A stretch of 9,413 bases of DNA from NCBI GenBank assembly GCA_034429715.1, contig DAOUFR010000098.1, forward strand, positions 1-9,413. Direction: 5' to 3'. The notes beneath the pieces are model-generated. The model had not been told where the DNA came from, did not search any database, and worked only from the letters and a program-made list of their open reading frames with translations. Positions within the stretch are counted from its first letter, which is position 1. Every line of letters starts with the position of its first letter. The stretch comes from CAIMUM01 sp034429715 (lineage in GTDB: Bacteria > Chloroflexota > Dehalococcoidia > GIF9 > UBA5629). This document shows positions 1-5,692 of this stretch, one piece after another. Position numbers and translations under genes: made by a program.

Positions 1-212
1 GGCCTGGCGGACTTGATGCCGCTGACGTAACCCAGCATACCCCTGACTTTATCCTCGGCGGACTGCCTGACCACGCAGGTATTGAGCACAACGATATCGG
101 CCTCGCGGGCGCTGCGCACCGGTTCAAATCCCAGAGACTGAAGGTCGGCGCCGAGGGCGGCCGACTCGGCCCGGTTCATCTGGCAGCCGATGGTCCATAT
201 ATATGCTTTCAT
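1..212 (-). CDS. miaB: MiaB-type tRNA methylthiotransferase, N-terminal fragment
   Basis: The first 70 codons of a gene on the minus strand; the rest lies beyond the left edge. The translation begins MKAYIWTIGCQMN and contains LNTCVVRQSAEDKV, the hallmark N-terminal methylthiotransferase (UPF0004) domain. Cys10 and Cys46 are the first two of the three cysteines that bind the auxiliary 4Fe-4S cluster in this family; the third and the radical-SAM CxxxCxxC would lie off-window. MiaB converts i6A37 to ms2i6A37 in tRNAs reading UNN codons, downstream of MiaA, which is also encoded in this window. The ATG at 210-212 is the only start that precedes the conserved beta-strand; no convincing Shine-Dalgarno is seen beyond a purine run directly abutting it. 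The sister families MtaB and RimO share this fold, but the TIGCQMN and RQSAEDK wording favours MiaB. It lies downstream of tRNA-Ser on the same strand and could be co-transcribed with it. Confidence 0.85.
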   Translation of the reverse strand, partial: MKAYIWTIGCQMNRAESAALGADLQSLGFEPVRSAREADIVVLNTCVVRQSAEDKVRGMLGYVSGIKSAR

Positions 213-244
213 CTTCTCATTCGCTAAGAATAAGGGCCCGATTT

Positions 245-262
245 CAAGGTTTTATCACCTTG
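245..262 (-). other. Small stem-loop between tRNA-Ser and miaB
   Basis: CAAGGT (245-250) and ACCTTG (257-262) form a perfect 6-bp inverted repeat around a 6-base loop. On the minus strand a run of seven T (from 7 A at 272-278) lies upstream of the hairpin rather than after it, so this is not a standard intrinsic terminator in the tRNA-to-miaB direction. It could be a processing or attenuation structure, or chance. The remainder of 213-308 shows no gene. Confidence 0.3.
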
Positions 263-308
263 GCCGGGAACAAAAAAATACGTTGGTGGGGACTGCAATG
301 GTGAAGGC

Positions 309-400
309 TGGCGGAGGGAATGGGATTCGAACCCATGACCCCGGTTTCCCGAGGCAACCGCTTAGCAGGCGGCCGCACTAGACCACTATGCGATCCCTCC
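309..400 (-). tRNA. tRNA-Ser (anticodon GCU)
   Basis: A complete class II tRNA is read on the minus strand. The acceptor stem GGAGGGA pairs with TCCCTCC. The D arm GCATAGTGGTCTAGTGC follows, then the anticodon stem GCCGC/GCGGT enclosing loop CTGCTAA; anticodon GCT lies at 364-366. A long variable arm is closed by a GAAA tetraloop (CCTCGG-GAAA-CCGGGG, with one U-G pair), and the T arm is ATGGG-TTCGAAT-CCCAT. The discriminator base is G (312) and CCA is encoded (309-311). The long variable arm and the GCU anticodon identify serine, reading AGC and AGU. Because position 36 is U, this tRNA would be expected to carry t6A37 and not to be a substrate of MiaA or MiaB, despite lying beside miaB. Confidence 0.97.
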
Positions 401-432
401 ATCTGGAATATATCAGGCCGACAGCGCCATGC

Positions 433-462
433 AATATAGCATAGATTCAATCACGGTTTCAA
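433..462 (-). promoter_or_regulatory. Putative sigma70 promoter of tRNA-Ser
   Basis: On the minus strand TTGAAA (457-462) and TATATT (433-438) are separated by 18 bases, each hexamer matching the sigma70 consensus at five of six positions. Transcription would start near 426, leaving a leader of about 26 bases before the tRNA 5' end at 400, to be removed by RNase P. Confidence 0.6.
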
Positions 463-483
463 GCAAATCAAATACGCACATGA

Positions 484-512
484 TTGTATAACCCGGCCTG
501 AACTGCTAATAT
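484..512 (+). promoter_or_regulatory. Putative promoter of ybeY, abutting the start codon
   Basis: TTGTAT (484-489) and TAATAT (507-512) are 17 bases apart. The hexamers are weak (three and four of six matches), but the spacing is ideal. A start site seven bases after the -10 would fall on 519, the A of the ybeY ATG, giving a leaderless mRNA. This fits the absence of a Shine-Dalgarno before ybeY. It is divergent from the tRNA-Ser promoter. Confidence 0.4.
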
Positions 513-518
513 TTCGCC

Positions 519-1010
519 ATGCGGAAAATAGTGCACACGGTCAGTATCCGCATGAAGCGGATTAAAGGCCCTTCCGTCAAACGCGCCTGGATCAGGCAGA
601 CGATACTGGCTGCGCTGGAGGCAGAGAAGGTGTCCGCACCGCTGGAGATCGACTGTCTGGTAACGGACGATGCAGGGATTAAGGCTTTGAACAGCAGATA
701 CCGCGGCATCGACCGGCCCACCGATGTGCTCTCCTTCGCACTGGACGAGCCCGGCACGGATGGCGCTGCATTCCCCGTTGCCCCGGGAGGCACGGCAGGC
801 ATGGGGATACTCGTGGTCTCCTATCCCACGGCGGTGGAACAGGCGAAGCGCAACCGTGTTACAGTGGAGGATGAGCTGCGCCTGCTGCTGGTGCACGGCG
901 TGTTGCATATACTCGGTTATGATCACGAAAGGCGACATGAAGCCATCGCCATGCGTAAAAGGGAGCGGCGGATACTGGGCCTGCCCGGTCGCAGCGGCGT
1001 TAAATCTTGA
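519..1010 (+). CDS. ybeY: YbeY endoribonuclease (16S rRNA 3'-end maturation)
   Basis: A 163-residue protein of normal length for the YbeY (UPF0054) family. The zinc site HGVLHILGYDH is at residues 126-136, with metal ligands His126, His130 and His136. The family signature LNSRYRGIDRPTDVLSF is at about 57-73. YbeY is a single-strand metallo-endoribonuclease acting in 16S rRNA 3' processing and ribosome quality control in the cytosol. The usual Asp of the GDIVIS-type strand is replaced here (MGILVVS, about 95-101). The ATG at 519 is preferred because MRKIVHTVSIR supplies the expected first beta-strand; Met12 (552) would remove it. No Shine-Dalgarno is visible upstream. The last 11 bases overlap the 3' end of gmk on the other strand. 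Confidence 0.93.
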   Translation: MRKIVHTVSIRMKRIKGPSVKRAWIRQTILAALEAEKVSAPLEIDCLVTDDAGIKALNSRYRGIDRPTDVLSFALDEPGTDGAAFPVAPGGTAGMGILVVSYPTAVEQAKRNRVTVEDELRLLLVHGVLHILGYDHERRHEAIAMRKRERRILGLPGRSGVKS

Positions 1011-1614
1011 TCACTCTGGGCTTGACGCGGTGCTTCTCAGTTCTGATTATGCCGGCCACCGCCTGGGCGGTGCGGTCGAGGTCGTCTTTGATATTGACCA
1101 CGCAGTAATCGAAGAGAGGAAGGCATTTGAGCTCTTCCTCCGCCTTGAGCATACGGGTATTCACGGCAATCTCGGAGTCGGAGTTCCGCGCTTTCAGCCG
1201 GTCGATCAGGTCCTCCGGTGAAGGTGTCAGCAGGAAGATAAAGACGGCGTCCGGTATCATCTTCTTAAGCGTGGCCGCGCCCTGAACGTCCACCTTGATG
1301 ATCACGTCCTCTCCCCTCTCCAAAGCTTGCCGTACCTCTTTTTTAGGCACGCCGTAGAAGTTACCGTAGACCTCGGCGTATTCCAGGAACTCGTCCTGCG
1401 CAATCATCTTCTTGAAGTCACGCTTGTTCAGAAAATGATAGTGGATACCGTCGATTTCATTGGAACGCTTCTCCCTGGTGGTGGCGGTGACTACGTAATG
1501 GAACTTTACGCCTATCTCCCTGATCCTGGCGATGGTGGCGTCCTTGCCCACGCCGGACGGGCCTGACAACACGATTACCAAAGGTCGTCTGCTGCCGTGG
1601 TGCACGGTTGTCAT
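1000..1614 (-). CDS. gmk: Guanylate kinase
   Basis: A 204-residue protein that phosphorylates GMP to GDP with ATP in the cytosol. The Walker A motif GPSGVGKD is at residues 18-25. The GMP-binding region includes TTREKR (45-50, with two Arg), Tyr59 in GIHYHF, and EYAEVYGNFYG (78-88). Further conserved segments are KVDVQGA (107-113) and the lid NTR (152-154). Length and motif order are complete for the family. Asp25 follows the P-loop Lys, where Gly or Ser/Thr is more common; I recall this as tolerated in related bacteria, though I could not check it. The ATG at 1612-1614 gives about 10 residues ahead of the first strand; no Shine-Dalgarno is visible upstream. A weak -10-like TATTAA (1623-1628, minus strand) lies close to the ATG. 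The gene converges with ybeY and diverges from pgk. Confidence 0.95.
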   Translation of the reverse strand: MTTVHHGSRRPLVIVLSGPSGVGKDATIARIREIGVKFHYVVTATTREKRSNEIDGIHYHFLNKRDFKKMIAQDEFLEYAEVYGNFYGVPKKEVRQALERGEDVIIKVDVQGAATLKKMIPDAVFIFLLTPSPEDLIDRLKARNSDSEIAVNTRMLKAEEELKCLPLFDYCVVNIKDDLDRTAQAVAGIIRTEKHRVKPRVIKI

Positions 1615-1665
1615 ATAACAGTTTAATATGAACGGTGCTAAAAATAAACAGGCCGGACGATGTCC

Positions 1666-1694
1666 TTGAACAAATAACTTCGATTGGATATACT
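1666..1694 (+). promoter_or_regulatory. sigma70-type promoter of the pgk operon
   Basis: TTGAAC (1666-1671) and TATACT (1689-1694) are separated by exactly 17 bases, the best-looking promoter upstream of the pgk-tpiA-miaA cluster. Transcription would start near 1701, giving a leader of about 59 bases that holds an inverted repeat and the pgk Shine-Dalgarno. A second -10-like TATATT (1721-1726) has no matching -35. Confidence 0.65.
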
Positions 1695-1721
1695 CAGGCG
1701 AGGGTGGCGGTCAACGCATTT

Positions 1722-1738
1722 ATATTTGCCGCAAATAT
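1722..1738 (+). repeat. Perfect 8+1+8 inverted repeat in the pgk leader
   Basis: ATATTTGC (1722-1729), a central C (1730) and GCAAATAT (1731-1738) form a perfect dyad. It lies about 21-37 bases downstream of the predicted start site and six bases before the pgk Shine-Dalgarno. The symmetry and AT-rich arms suit a repressor operator. As RNA it could fold into a short hairpin with a 3-base loop near the ribosome site. No regulator can be named from the sequence. Confidence 0.5.
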
Positions 1739-1744
1739 CCTGTG

Positions 1745-1750
1745 AAGGAG
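1745..1750 (+). promoter_or_regulatory. Shine-Dalgarno that sets the pgk start
   Basis: AAGGAG lies nine bases before the ATG at 1760. An in-frame GTG at 1742 sits on the upstream side of this site and has no ribosome-binding sequence of its own, so ATG 1760 is the likelier start. Confidence 0.8.
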
Positions 1751-1759
1751 ATGGTCTCT

Positions 1760-2944
1760 ATGAAGAAATCGATACGAGATGTAGAGGTTACCGGCAAAAA
1801 GGTCCTGGTCAGGGTGGATTTCAATGTGCCTCTCGATCCCAAAACCAATGAGATTATGGATGACAGCCGGATCATAGCGTCGCTGCCTACCATATGGTAC
1901 CTGATAGGACGCAAAGCCAAGATTATTTTATGCTCGCACCTGGGCCGTCCGGACGGCAAGGTGGTTGAATCATTGCGCATGACCCAAATCGCCGAGCGGC
2001 TGTCCCAGCTCACCAACCTGCCCATCTACACGGTCTCGGACTGCATAGGCCCCAAAGTACAGAAGGCGGTGGAAAAACTGAAGAGCGGCGACATACTGCT
2101 GCTGGAGAACCTGCGCTTCCATGCCGAGGAGGAGGAGAACGATCCCAAATTCTCCGCCGAGCTGGCAGGCCTGGCGGACATTTACGTGGATGATGCGTTC
2201 GGCACGGCCCACCGCGCGCACGCCTCCACTCACGGCGTGGCCAAACTGCTGCCGGCTTATGCCGGGCTCCTGCTTGAAAAGGAGCTGCGCGTGCTGGGCG
2301 ACCTGCTGGAAAACGCGCAGCACCCCTTCGCCGCGCTGCTGGGTGGGGCCAAGGTCAGCGACAAGATCAAGCTGATCAGCAATATGCTGGGCAAGATCGA
2401 TATATTGTTGATCGGAGGCGGGATGGCGGCCACATTCCTCAAGGCGCATGGCTACAGCGTGGGCCTGTCCGCCGTCGAGGAAGATAAGATAGTGCTGGCC
2501 AGAGACCTGACGGAAAAGGCCGGCGCGGGAAAGGTCGAGCTGGTGCTGCCTCCGGACGTAATTGTGGCCGATGCCATCAACGACACCGCCAAATATGCCA
2601 TCGCCCCGGTTTCCATGATACCCGCCGATAAATACATCGTGGATATAGGTCCCCAGGCCAGGGAGCTGTTCACGGAGAAGCTCAAACCCTGCCGGACCGT
2701 TTTCTGGAACGGCCCTATGGGCGTGTATGAGATCGAGCAGTTCGGGCGCGGCACCCGGTCCATGGCGGAGCTGCTGGCCAACCTGCACGCGACCACCGTG
2801 GTGGGTGGCGGCTCCACGGCCGAGATCGTAACCGAGATGCGCCTCGGCTTCAAGATGACGCACGTTTCCACGGGCGGCGGGGCCAGCATGAGCTTCATGG
2901 AGGGCAAAACGCTGCCGGGCGTGGAGGTTTTGCAGGACGAGTAA
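1760..2944 (+). CDS. pgk: Phosphoglycerate kinase
   Basis: A 394-residue glycolytic enzyme interconverting 1,3-bisphosphoglycerate plus ADP and 3-phosphoglycerate plus ATP in the cytosol. Conserved segments appear in order: VRVDFNVP (17-24) and SHLGRP (59-64) of the basic 3-PG patch; DDAFGTAHRAHAS (144-156); GGAKVSDK (195-202); WNGPMGVYE (316-324); GGGSTAE (349-355) and STGGGASMSF (370-379) of the nucleotide side. The length is typical of bacterial Pgk and the protein is intact. The start is ATG 1760, with AAGGAG nine bases upstream; the GTG at 1742 would add six residues not expected in the family. It is the first gene of a cluster with tpiA, which begins 34 bases after the pgk stop, and it has its own promoter and a palindrome in the leader. 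Confidence 0.98.
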   Translation: MKKSIRDVEVTGKKVLVRVDFNVPLDPKTNEIMDDSRIIASLPTIWYLIGRKAKIILCSHLGRPDGKVVESLRMTQIAERLSQLTNLPIYTVSDCIGPKVQKAVEKLKSGDILLLENLRFHAEEEENDPKFSAELAGLADIYVDDAFGTAHRAHASTHGVAKLLPAYAGLLLEKELRVLGDLLENAQHPFAALLGGAKVSDKIKLISNMLGKIDILLIGGGMAATFLKAHGYSVGLSAVEEDKIVLARDLTEKAGAGKVELVLPPDVIVADAINDTAKYAIAPVSMIPADKYIVDIGPQARELFTEKLKPCRTVFWNGPMGVYEIEQFGRGTRSMAELLANLHATTVVGGGSTAEIVTEMRLGFKMTHVSTGGGASMSFMEGKTLPGVEVLQDE

Positions 2945-2978
2945 TAGAATCCCTACAAAATAATATCAAGAAGGTGAT

Positions 2979-3743
2979 ATGCGCAGACCATTTATCGCAG
3001 GCAACTGGAAGATGAACACCACGGTCGACGAGGCCGCAGCGCTGGTATCCTCGATGATCGGCGACCTGAATAACGTAACCGCGGTCGACATCGTGCTCTG
3101 TCCCCCTTTTATCTCGCTTTATAAAATAAGCGGAATGATCGCAGGCACGTCCGTCAGGCTGGGCGCCCAGAATATGTATTTTAAAGAGAAAGGCGCTTAC
3201 ACGGGCGAGATATCGCCGCTGATGCTCAAGCCGCTGTGTCGATACGTGATACTGGGCCATTCGGAGCGGCGACAGATTTTCGGCGAAACAGATAGTCAGG
3301 TTAACGAGAAGGTGAAAGCCGCTCTGGCGGCGGGCCTTACCCCCATCTTCTGCATCGGTGAGACTCTGGAGGAAAACGAAGCGGGAAAGACCGGGGAGGT
3401 GCTTACCCGGCAGGTCAGGGAGGGGCTCAAGGGCATACCCTCCGGGGTAGAGGTCGTCATTGCCTACGAGCCCATCTGGGCCATAGGCACGGGCAGGGCG
3501 GCGGCCGGCGGACAGGCGGGAAAGACCATCGGACTGGTACGCTCTGAAGTAGCCGGTGTACTGGGCAAGGAAAAAGCTGAAGCGACGCGTATCCTGTATG
3601 GGGGCAGCGTGACGGCGGTCAACATAGCCGAGTTTATCAGCGAACCTCAGATCGACGGCGCCCTGGTGGGTGGCGCCAGCCTCAAGGCGGCAGATTTCAC
3701 CGGCATCGTAAAACAGGCGGCGTCGATTAAAGCGGCGCCATGA
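2979..3743 (+). CDS. tpiA: Triosephosphate isomerase
   Basis: A 254-residue TIM-barrel enzyme interconverting dihydroxyacetone phosphate and glyceraldehyde 3-phosphate in the cytosol. All catalytic residues are visible: Asn9 and Lys11 in GNWKMN, the electrophile His94 in ILGHSERR, and the base Glu164 in AYEPIWAIGTG. The phosphate-binding YGGSV (207-211) and DGALVGGASL (226-235) are present. AAGGTGAT immediately before the ATG at 2979 serves as the ribosome site, with a short spacer. Full family length. The stop TGA shares ATGA with the miaA start, which implies translational coupling. Confidence 0.98.
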   Translation: MRRPFIAGNWKMNTTVDEAAALVSSMIGDLNNVTAVDIVLCPPFISLYKISGMIAGTSVRLGAQNMYFKEKGAYTGEISPLMLKPLCRYVILGHSERRQIFGETDSQVNEKVKAALAAGLTPIFCIGETLEENEAGKTGEVLTRQVREGLKGIPSGVEVVIAYEPIWAIGTGRAAAGGQAGKTIGLVRSEVAGVLGKEKAEATRILYGGSVTAVNIAEFISEPQIDGALVGGASLKAADFTGIVKQAASIKAAP

Positions 3744-4663
3744 AATGCCTGGTCGCCATAGTCGGTCCCACGGCGGTCGGCAAGAGCAGGCTGGGTACCG
3801 GCATAGCTAAACAGTTCAACGGCGAGATAGTCAACGCCGACAGCCGGCAGATCTATAAGTATATGGACATCGGCACGGCCAAGCCCTCACCGGCGGAACG
3901 GGCAGTAGTGCCGCATCATATGCTAGACATAATATTTCCAGATCAGCCTTACAGCCTGGCTCATTTTCAGGCTTCCGCTTTGCGCTGCATTTCGGATATC
4001 CAGGACAGGGGAGGGCTGCCGGTGCTGGTCGGCGGCAGCGGCCAGTACGTCTGGTCGGTGCTGGAGGGCTGGAACATACCGGCGGTAGAGCCTGATCCCG
4101 TTTACCGGCAGGAGATGGCGCGCAGGGCTGAAGAGGAGGGGGTCGAGAGCCTGTACCGCGAGCTGGAGGAAATAGACCCCGCCGGCGCGGCCCTGATACT
4201 TCCCCATAACCTCAGAAGGATCGTGCGCGCGCTGGAGATCCATCGCAAGACGGGAGTGCTGCCGTCCTCGCTGCGCGAGAAAAAAGGCCTGCCTTATCCC
4301 GTTCTGATAATAGGCCTGACGGCCAATAGAAATCGCCTCTACAGCCTGATCGACAGGCGCACTGAGGATATGGTGGCTGCAGGATTTATCGACGAGGTTA
4401 AGGACCTGTTGAAGATGGGATACGACAGCGGGCTGCCTGCCATGTCCAGCCTCGGCTACCGGCAGATGATCGACCATCTGTCCGGAAGGACCAGCCTGGA
4501 GGAGGCGGTGCAGACAATTAAATATGAAACGCACCGCTTTGCGCGCAGCCAGTACACGTGGTTCCGGCCTTCGGACGATAGAATAAGCTGGTTCAAAACG
4601 GAAGGGGAGTATACTGAAAAGATCATGGATGCAACGCGCTGGCTGCTGAAGAAAACCGGTTAG
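3740..4663 (+). CDS. miaA: tRNA dimethylallyltransferase (MiaA)
   Basis: A 307-residue enzyme that transfers dimethylallyl from DMAPP to N6 of A37 in tRNAs reading UNN codons, forming i6A37, the substrate of MiaB at the left edge of this window. The P-loop GPTAVGKS is at residues 9-16. The catalytic Asp34 lies in NADSRQIYKYMDIGTAKP, followed by HHMLDIIFPDQPYS (59-72), GGSGQY (98-103, usually GGTGLY), PHNLRRIVRALEI (155-167) and KYETHRFARSQYTWFR (261-276, the usual tRNA-binding RYAKRQ-TWFR region). These variants are conservative and the length is normal. The start overlaps the tpiA stop by four bases (ATGA) and has no separate Shine-Dalgarno, so translation is probably coupled. Confidence 0.96.
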   Translation: MKCLVAIVGPTAVGKSRLGTGIAKQFNGEIVNADSRQIYKYMDIGTAKPSPAERAVVPHHMLDIIFPDQPYSLAHFQASALRCISDIQDRGGLPVLVGGSGQYVWSVLEGWNIPAVEPDPVYRQEMARRAEEEGVESLYRELEEIDPAGAALILPHNLRRIVRALEIHRKTGVLPSSLREKKGLPYPVLIIGLTANRNRLYSLIDRRTEDMVAAGFIDEVKDLLKMGYDSGLPAMSSLGYRQMIDHLSGRTSLEEAVQTIKYETHRFARSQYTWFRPSDDRISWFKTEGEYTEKIMDATRWLLKKTG

Positions 4664-4706
4664 CTCTTTATAAGCAGCCTGCGATAAACTACGAAGGGGG
4701 CGCAAG

Positions 4707-5657
4707 ATGAAGCTGGAAGATATAAGGTCCATCAGGTGGAGCGACTATTCACAGGATTACATAATAGACCACCCGCTGCTGTCGCCGATACTGGCGGATC
4801 CCACTTTTTGCTTTCCCGAAGACTCTCCGGACGGACGCTGGCACCTCTTCGCCCATTCCATCTGGGGCATACACCATTTCCTCTCACCGGACGGGGTGAA
4901 GTGGAAGGACAGCGGCGTCTCCATCGCAAACGGCATGCGGCCCTTCCTTTATCATGAGACGGGCGTCTACTATCTTTTCTACGAGAGATACCGCCCGCTT
5001 TCAATCATCATGTCCGCCGTTAAAAGCTGGAAATGGTACTCGGAGATAGCCGTTTCGCGCTCCACCGACCTGAAGCGATGGTCGCCGCCCAAATCCCTGG
5101 TCAAGCCGGAGCTGGAATGGCACCGGTCGGGAGACAACAGGTCGGTCAGCAATCCCTGCCTGGTTAAAAGGGATTCTAAATACTTTCTCTATTACAGCGC
5201 GTCGCTGGTCCTCATACCGGACTGCGGCTTCAACGAGCCGGATTCCATTGCCCTGGCAACTGCGGAACATCCGGAGGGACCCTATGAGCTGATGAGCAAG
5301 CCTGTGATCGAGGTCGATAAAAGCGACCCCTGGCGCAACCTCAGCAGCGGATCGCTGAAAGCCATAGTCTGCGATGACGGGCTGGCGGGATTTGAGAACG
5401 GCATATACTGGGATGACGCCAAAAAACAGAGCGGTTCGGCCATTATCGTGCTGAAATCGCAGGACGGCATAAGCTGGGATCGGCTGCTGCAGGAACCGGT
5501 GCTCAAACCTACCACGGGATGGCGCAGCAGCCATGTCTATGCCTGCGACGTCAGGTACCGACGGCCCGAGGGCAAATGGTACATGTATTACAACGCCCGC
5601 AACGGCTGGCCGGTTTCCGAGGGACAGGAGAGGATAGGCCTGATGACCGGTGATTAG
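4707..5657 (+). CDS. Five-bladed beta-propeller, glycosidase-like protein (GH32/43/130 type)
   Basis: A 316-residue protein with no signal peptide or membrane segment, so probably cytosolic. Propeller-like repeats are visible: DPTF (31-34), SPDGVKWKDSG (60-70), RPFLYHETGVYYLFYE (78-93), SRSTDLKRWSPP (118-128), SNPCLVKRDSKYFLYYS (148-164), ATAEHPEGPYEL (184-195), SQDGISWDRLLQEPVLKP (251-268) and DVRYRRPEGKWYMYYNARN (281-299). The recurring DG-(V/I)-x-W and YYS/YYN strands are typical of glycosidases and phosphorylases built on the five-bladed propeller. Asp31 is a candidate nucleophile or base by position, and Glu230 (FENG) a candidate acid; neither assignment is secure. Substrate cannot be predicted. 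GAAGGGGG (4693-4700) lies six bases before the ATG. It starts 43 bases after miaA and probably belongs to the pgk operon. Confidence 0.7.
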   Translation: MKLEDIRSIRWSDYSQDYIIDHPLLSPILADPTFCFPEDSPDGRWHLFAHSIWGIHHFLSPDGVKWKDSGVSIANGMRPFLYHETGVYYLFYERYRPLSIIMSAVKSWKWYSEIAVSRSTDLKRWSPPKSLVKPELEWHRSGDNRSVSNPCLVKRDSKYFLYYSASLVLIPDCGFNEPDSIALATAEHPEGPYELMSKPVIEVDKSDPWRNLSSGSLKAIVCDDGLAGFENGIYWDDAKKQSGSAIIVLKSQDGISWDRLLQEPVLKPTTGWRSSHVYACDVRYRRPEGKWYMYYNARNGWPVSEGQERIGLMTGD

Positions 5658-5676
5658 CTTTCGATTTAAACGATGG

Positions 5677-5684
5677 TATATACT
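5677..5684 (+). promoter_or_regulatory. -10 element directly upstream of dapL
   Basis: TATACT (5679-5684) ends eight bases before the dapL ATG. Read two bases earlier, TGG plus TATATA (from 5674) resembles an extended -10. No good -35 is present at the expected distance. A start near 5689-5691 would give a leader of two to four bases, consistent with the lack of a Shine-Dalgarno. The palindrome GTATATAC (5676-5683) overlaps this element. Confidence 0.4.
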
Positions 5685-5692
5685 ATATTCTT

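Noticed and set aside
190..381. Small plus-strand ORF ending in GIRTHDPGFPRQPLSRRPH
   Set aside because: It is the antisense translation of the tRNA-Ser gene, a well-known spurious ORF pattern. A minus-strand ORF across 244-450 is likewise the tRNA read as protein.
309..400. tRNA-Ser as an attachment site for the recombinase at the right end
   Set aside because: The two are about 8.6 kb apart with intact housekeeping genes between them, and I found no repeat of the tRNA 3' end near the recombinase.
1742..1759. GTG start for pgk adding six residues
   Set aside because: The AAGGAG ribosome site lies after this GTG and is correctly spaced for ATG 1760, which also gives the standard Pgk N terminus.
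1970..2863. Long 297-residue minus-strand ORF opposite pgk
   Set aside because: It lies wholly inside the unmistakable pgk gene, and its translation is low in recognisable domains and rich in His and Gln, typical of a shadow frame in GC-rich DNA.
3923..4732. 269-residue minus-strand ORF opposite miaA
   Set aside because: Shadow of miaA; no recognisable domain or ribosome site.
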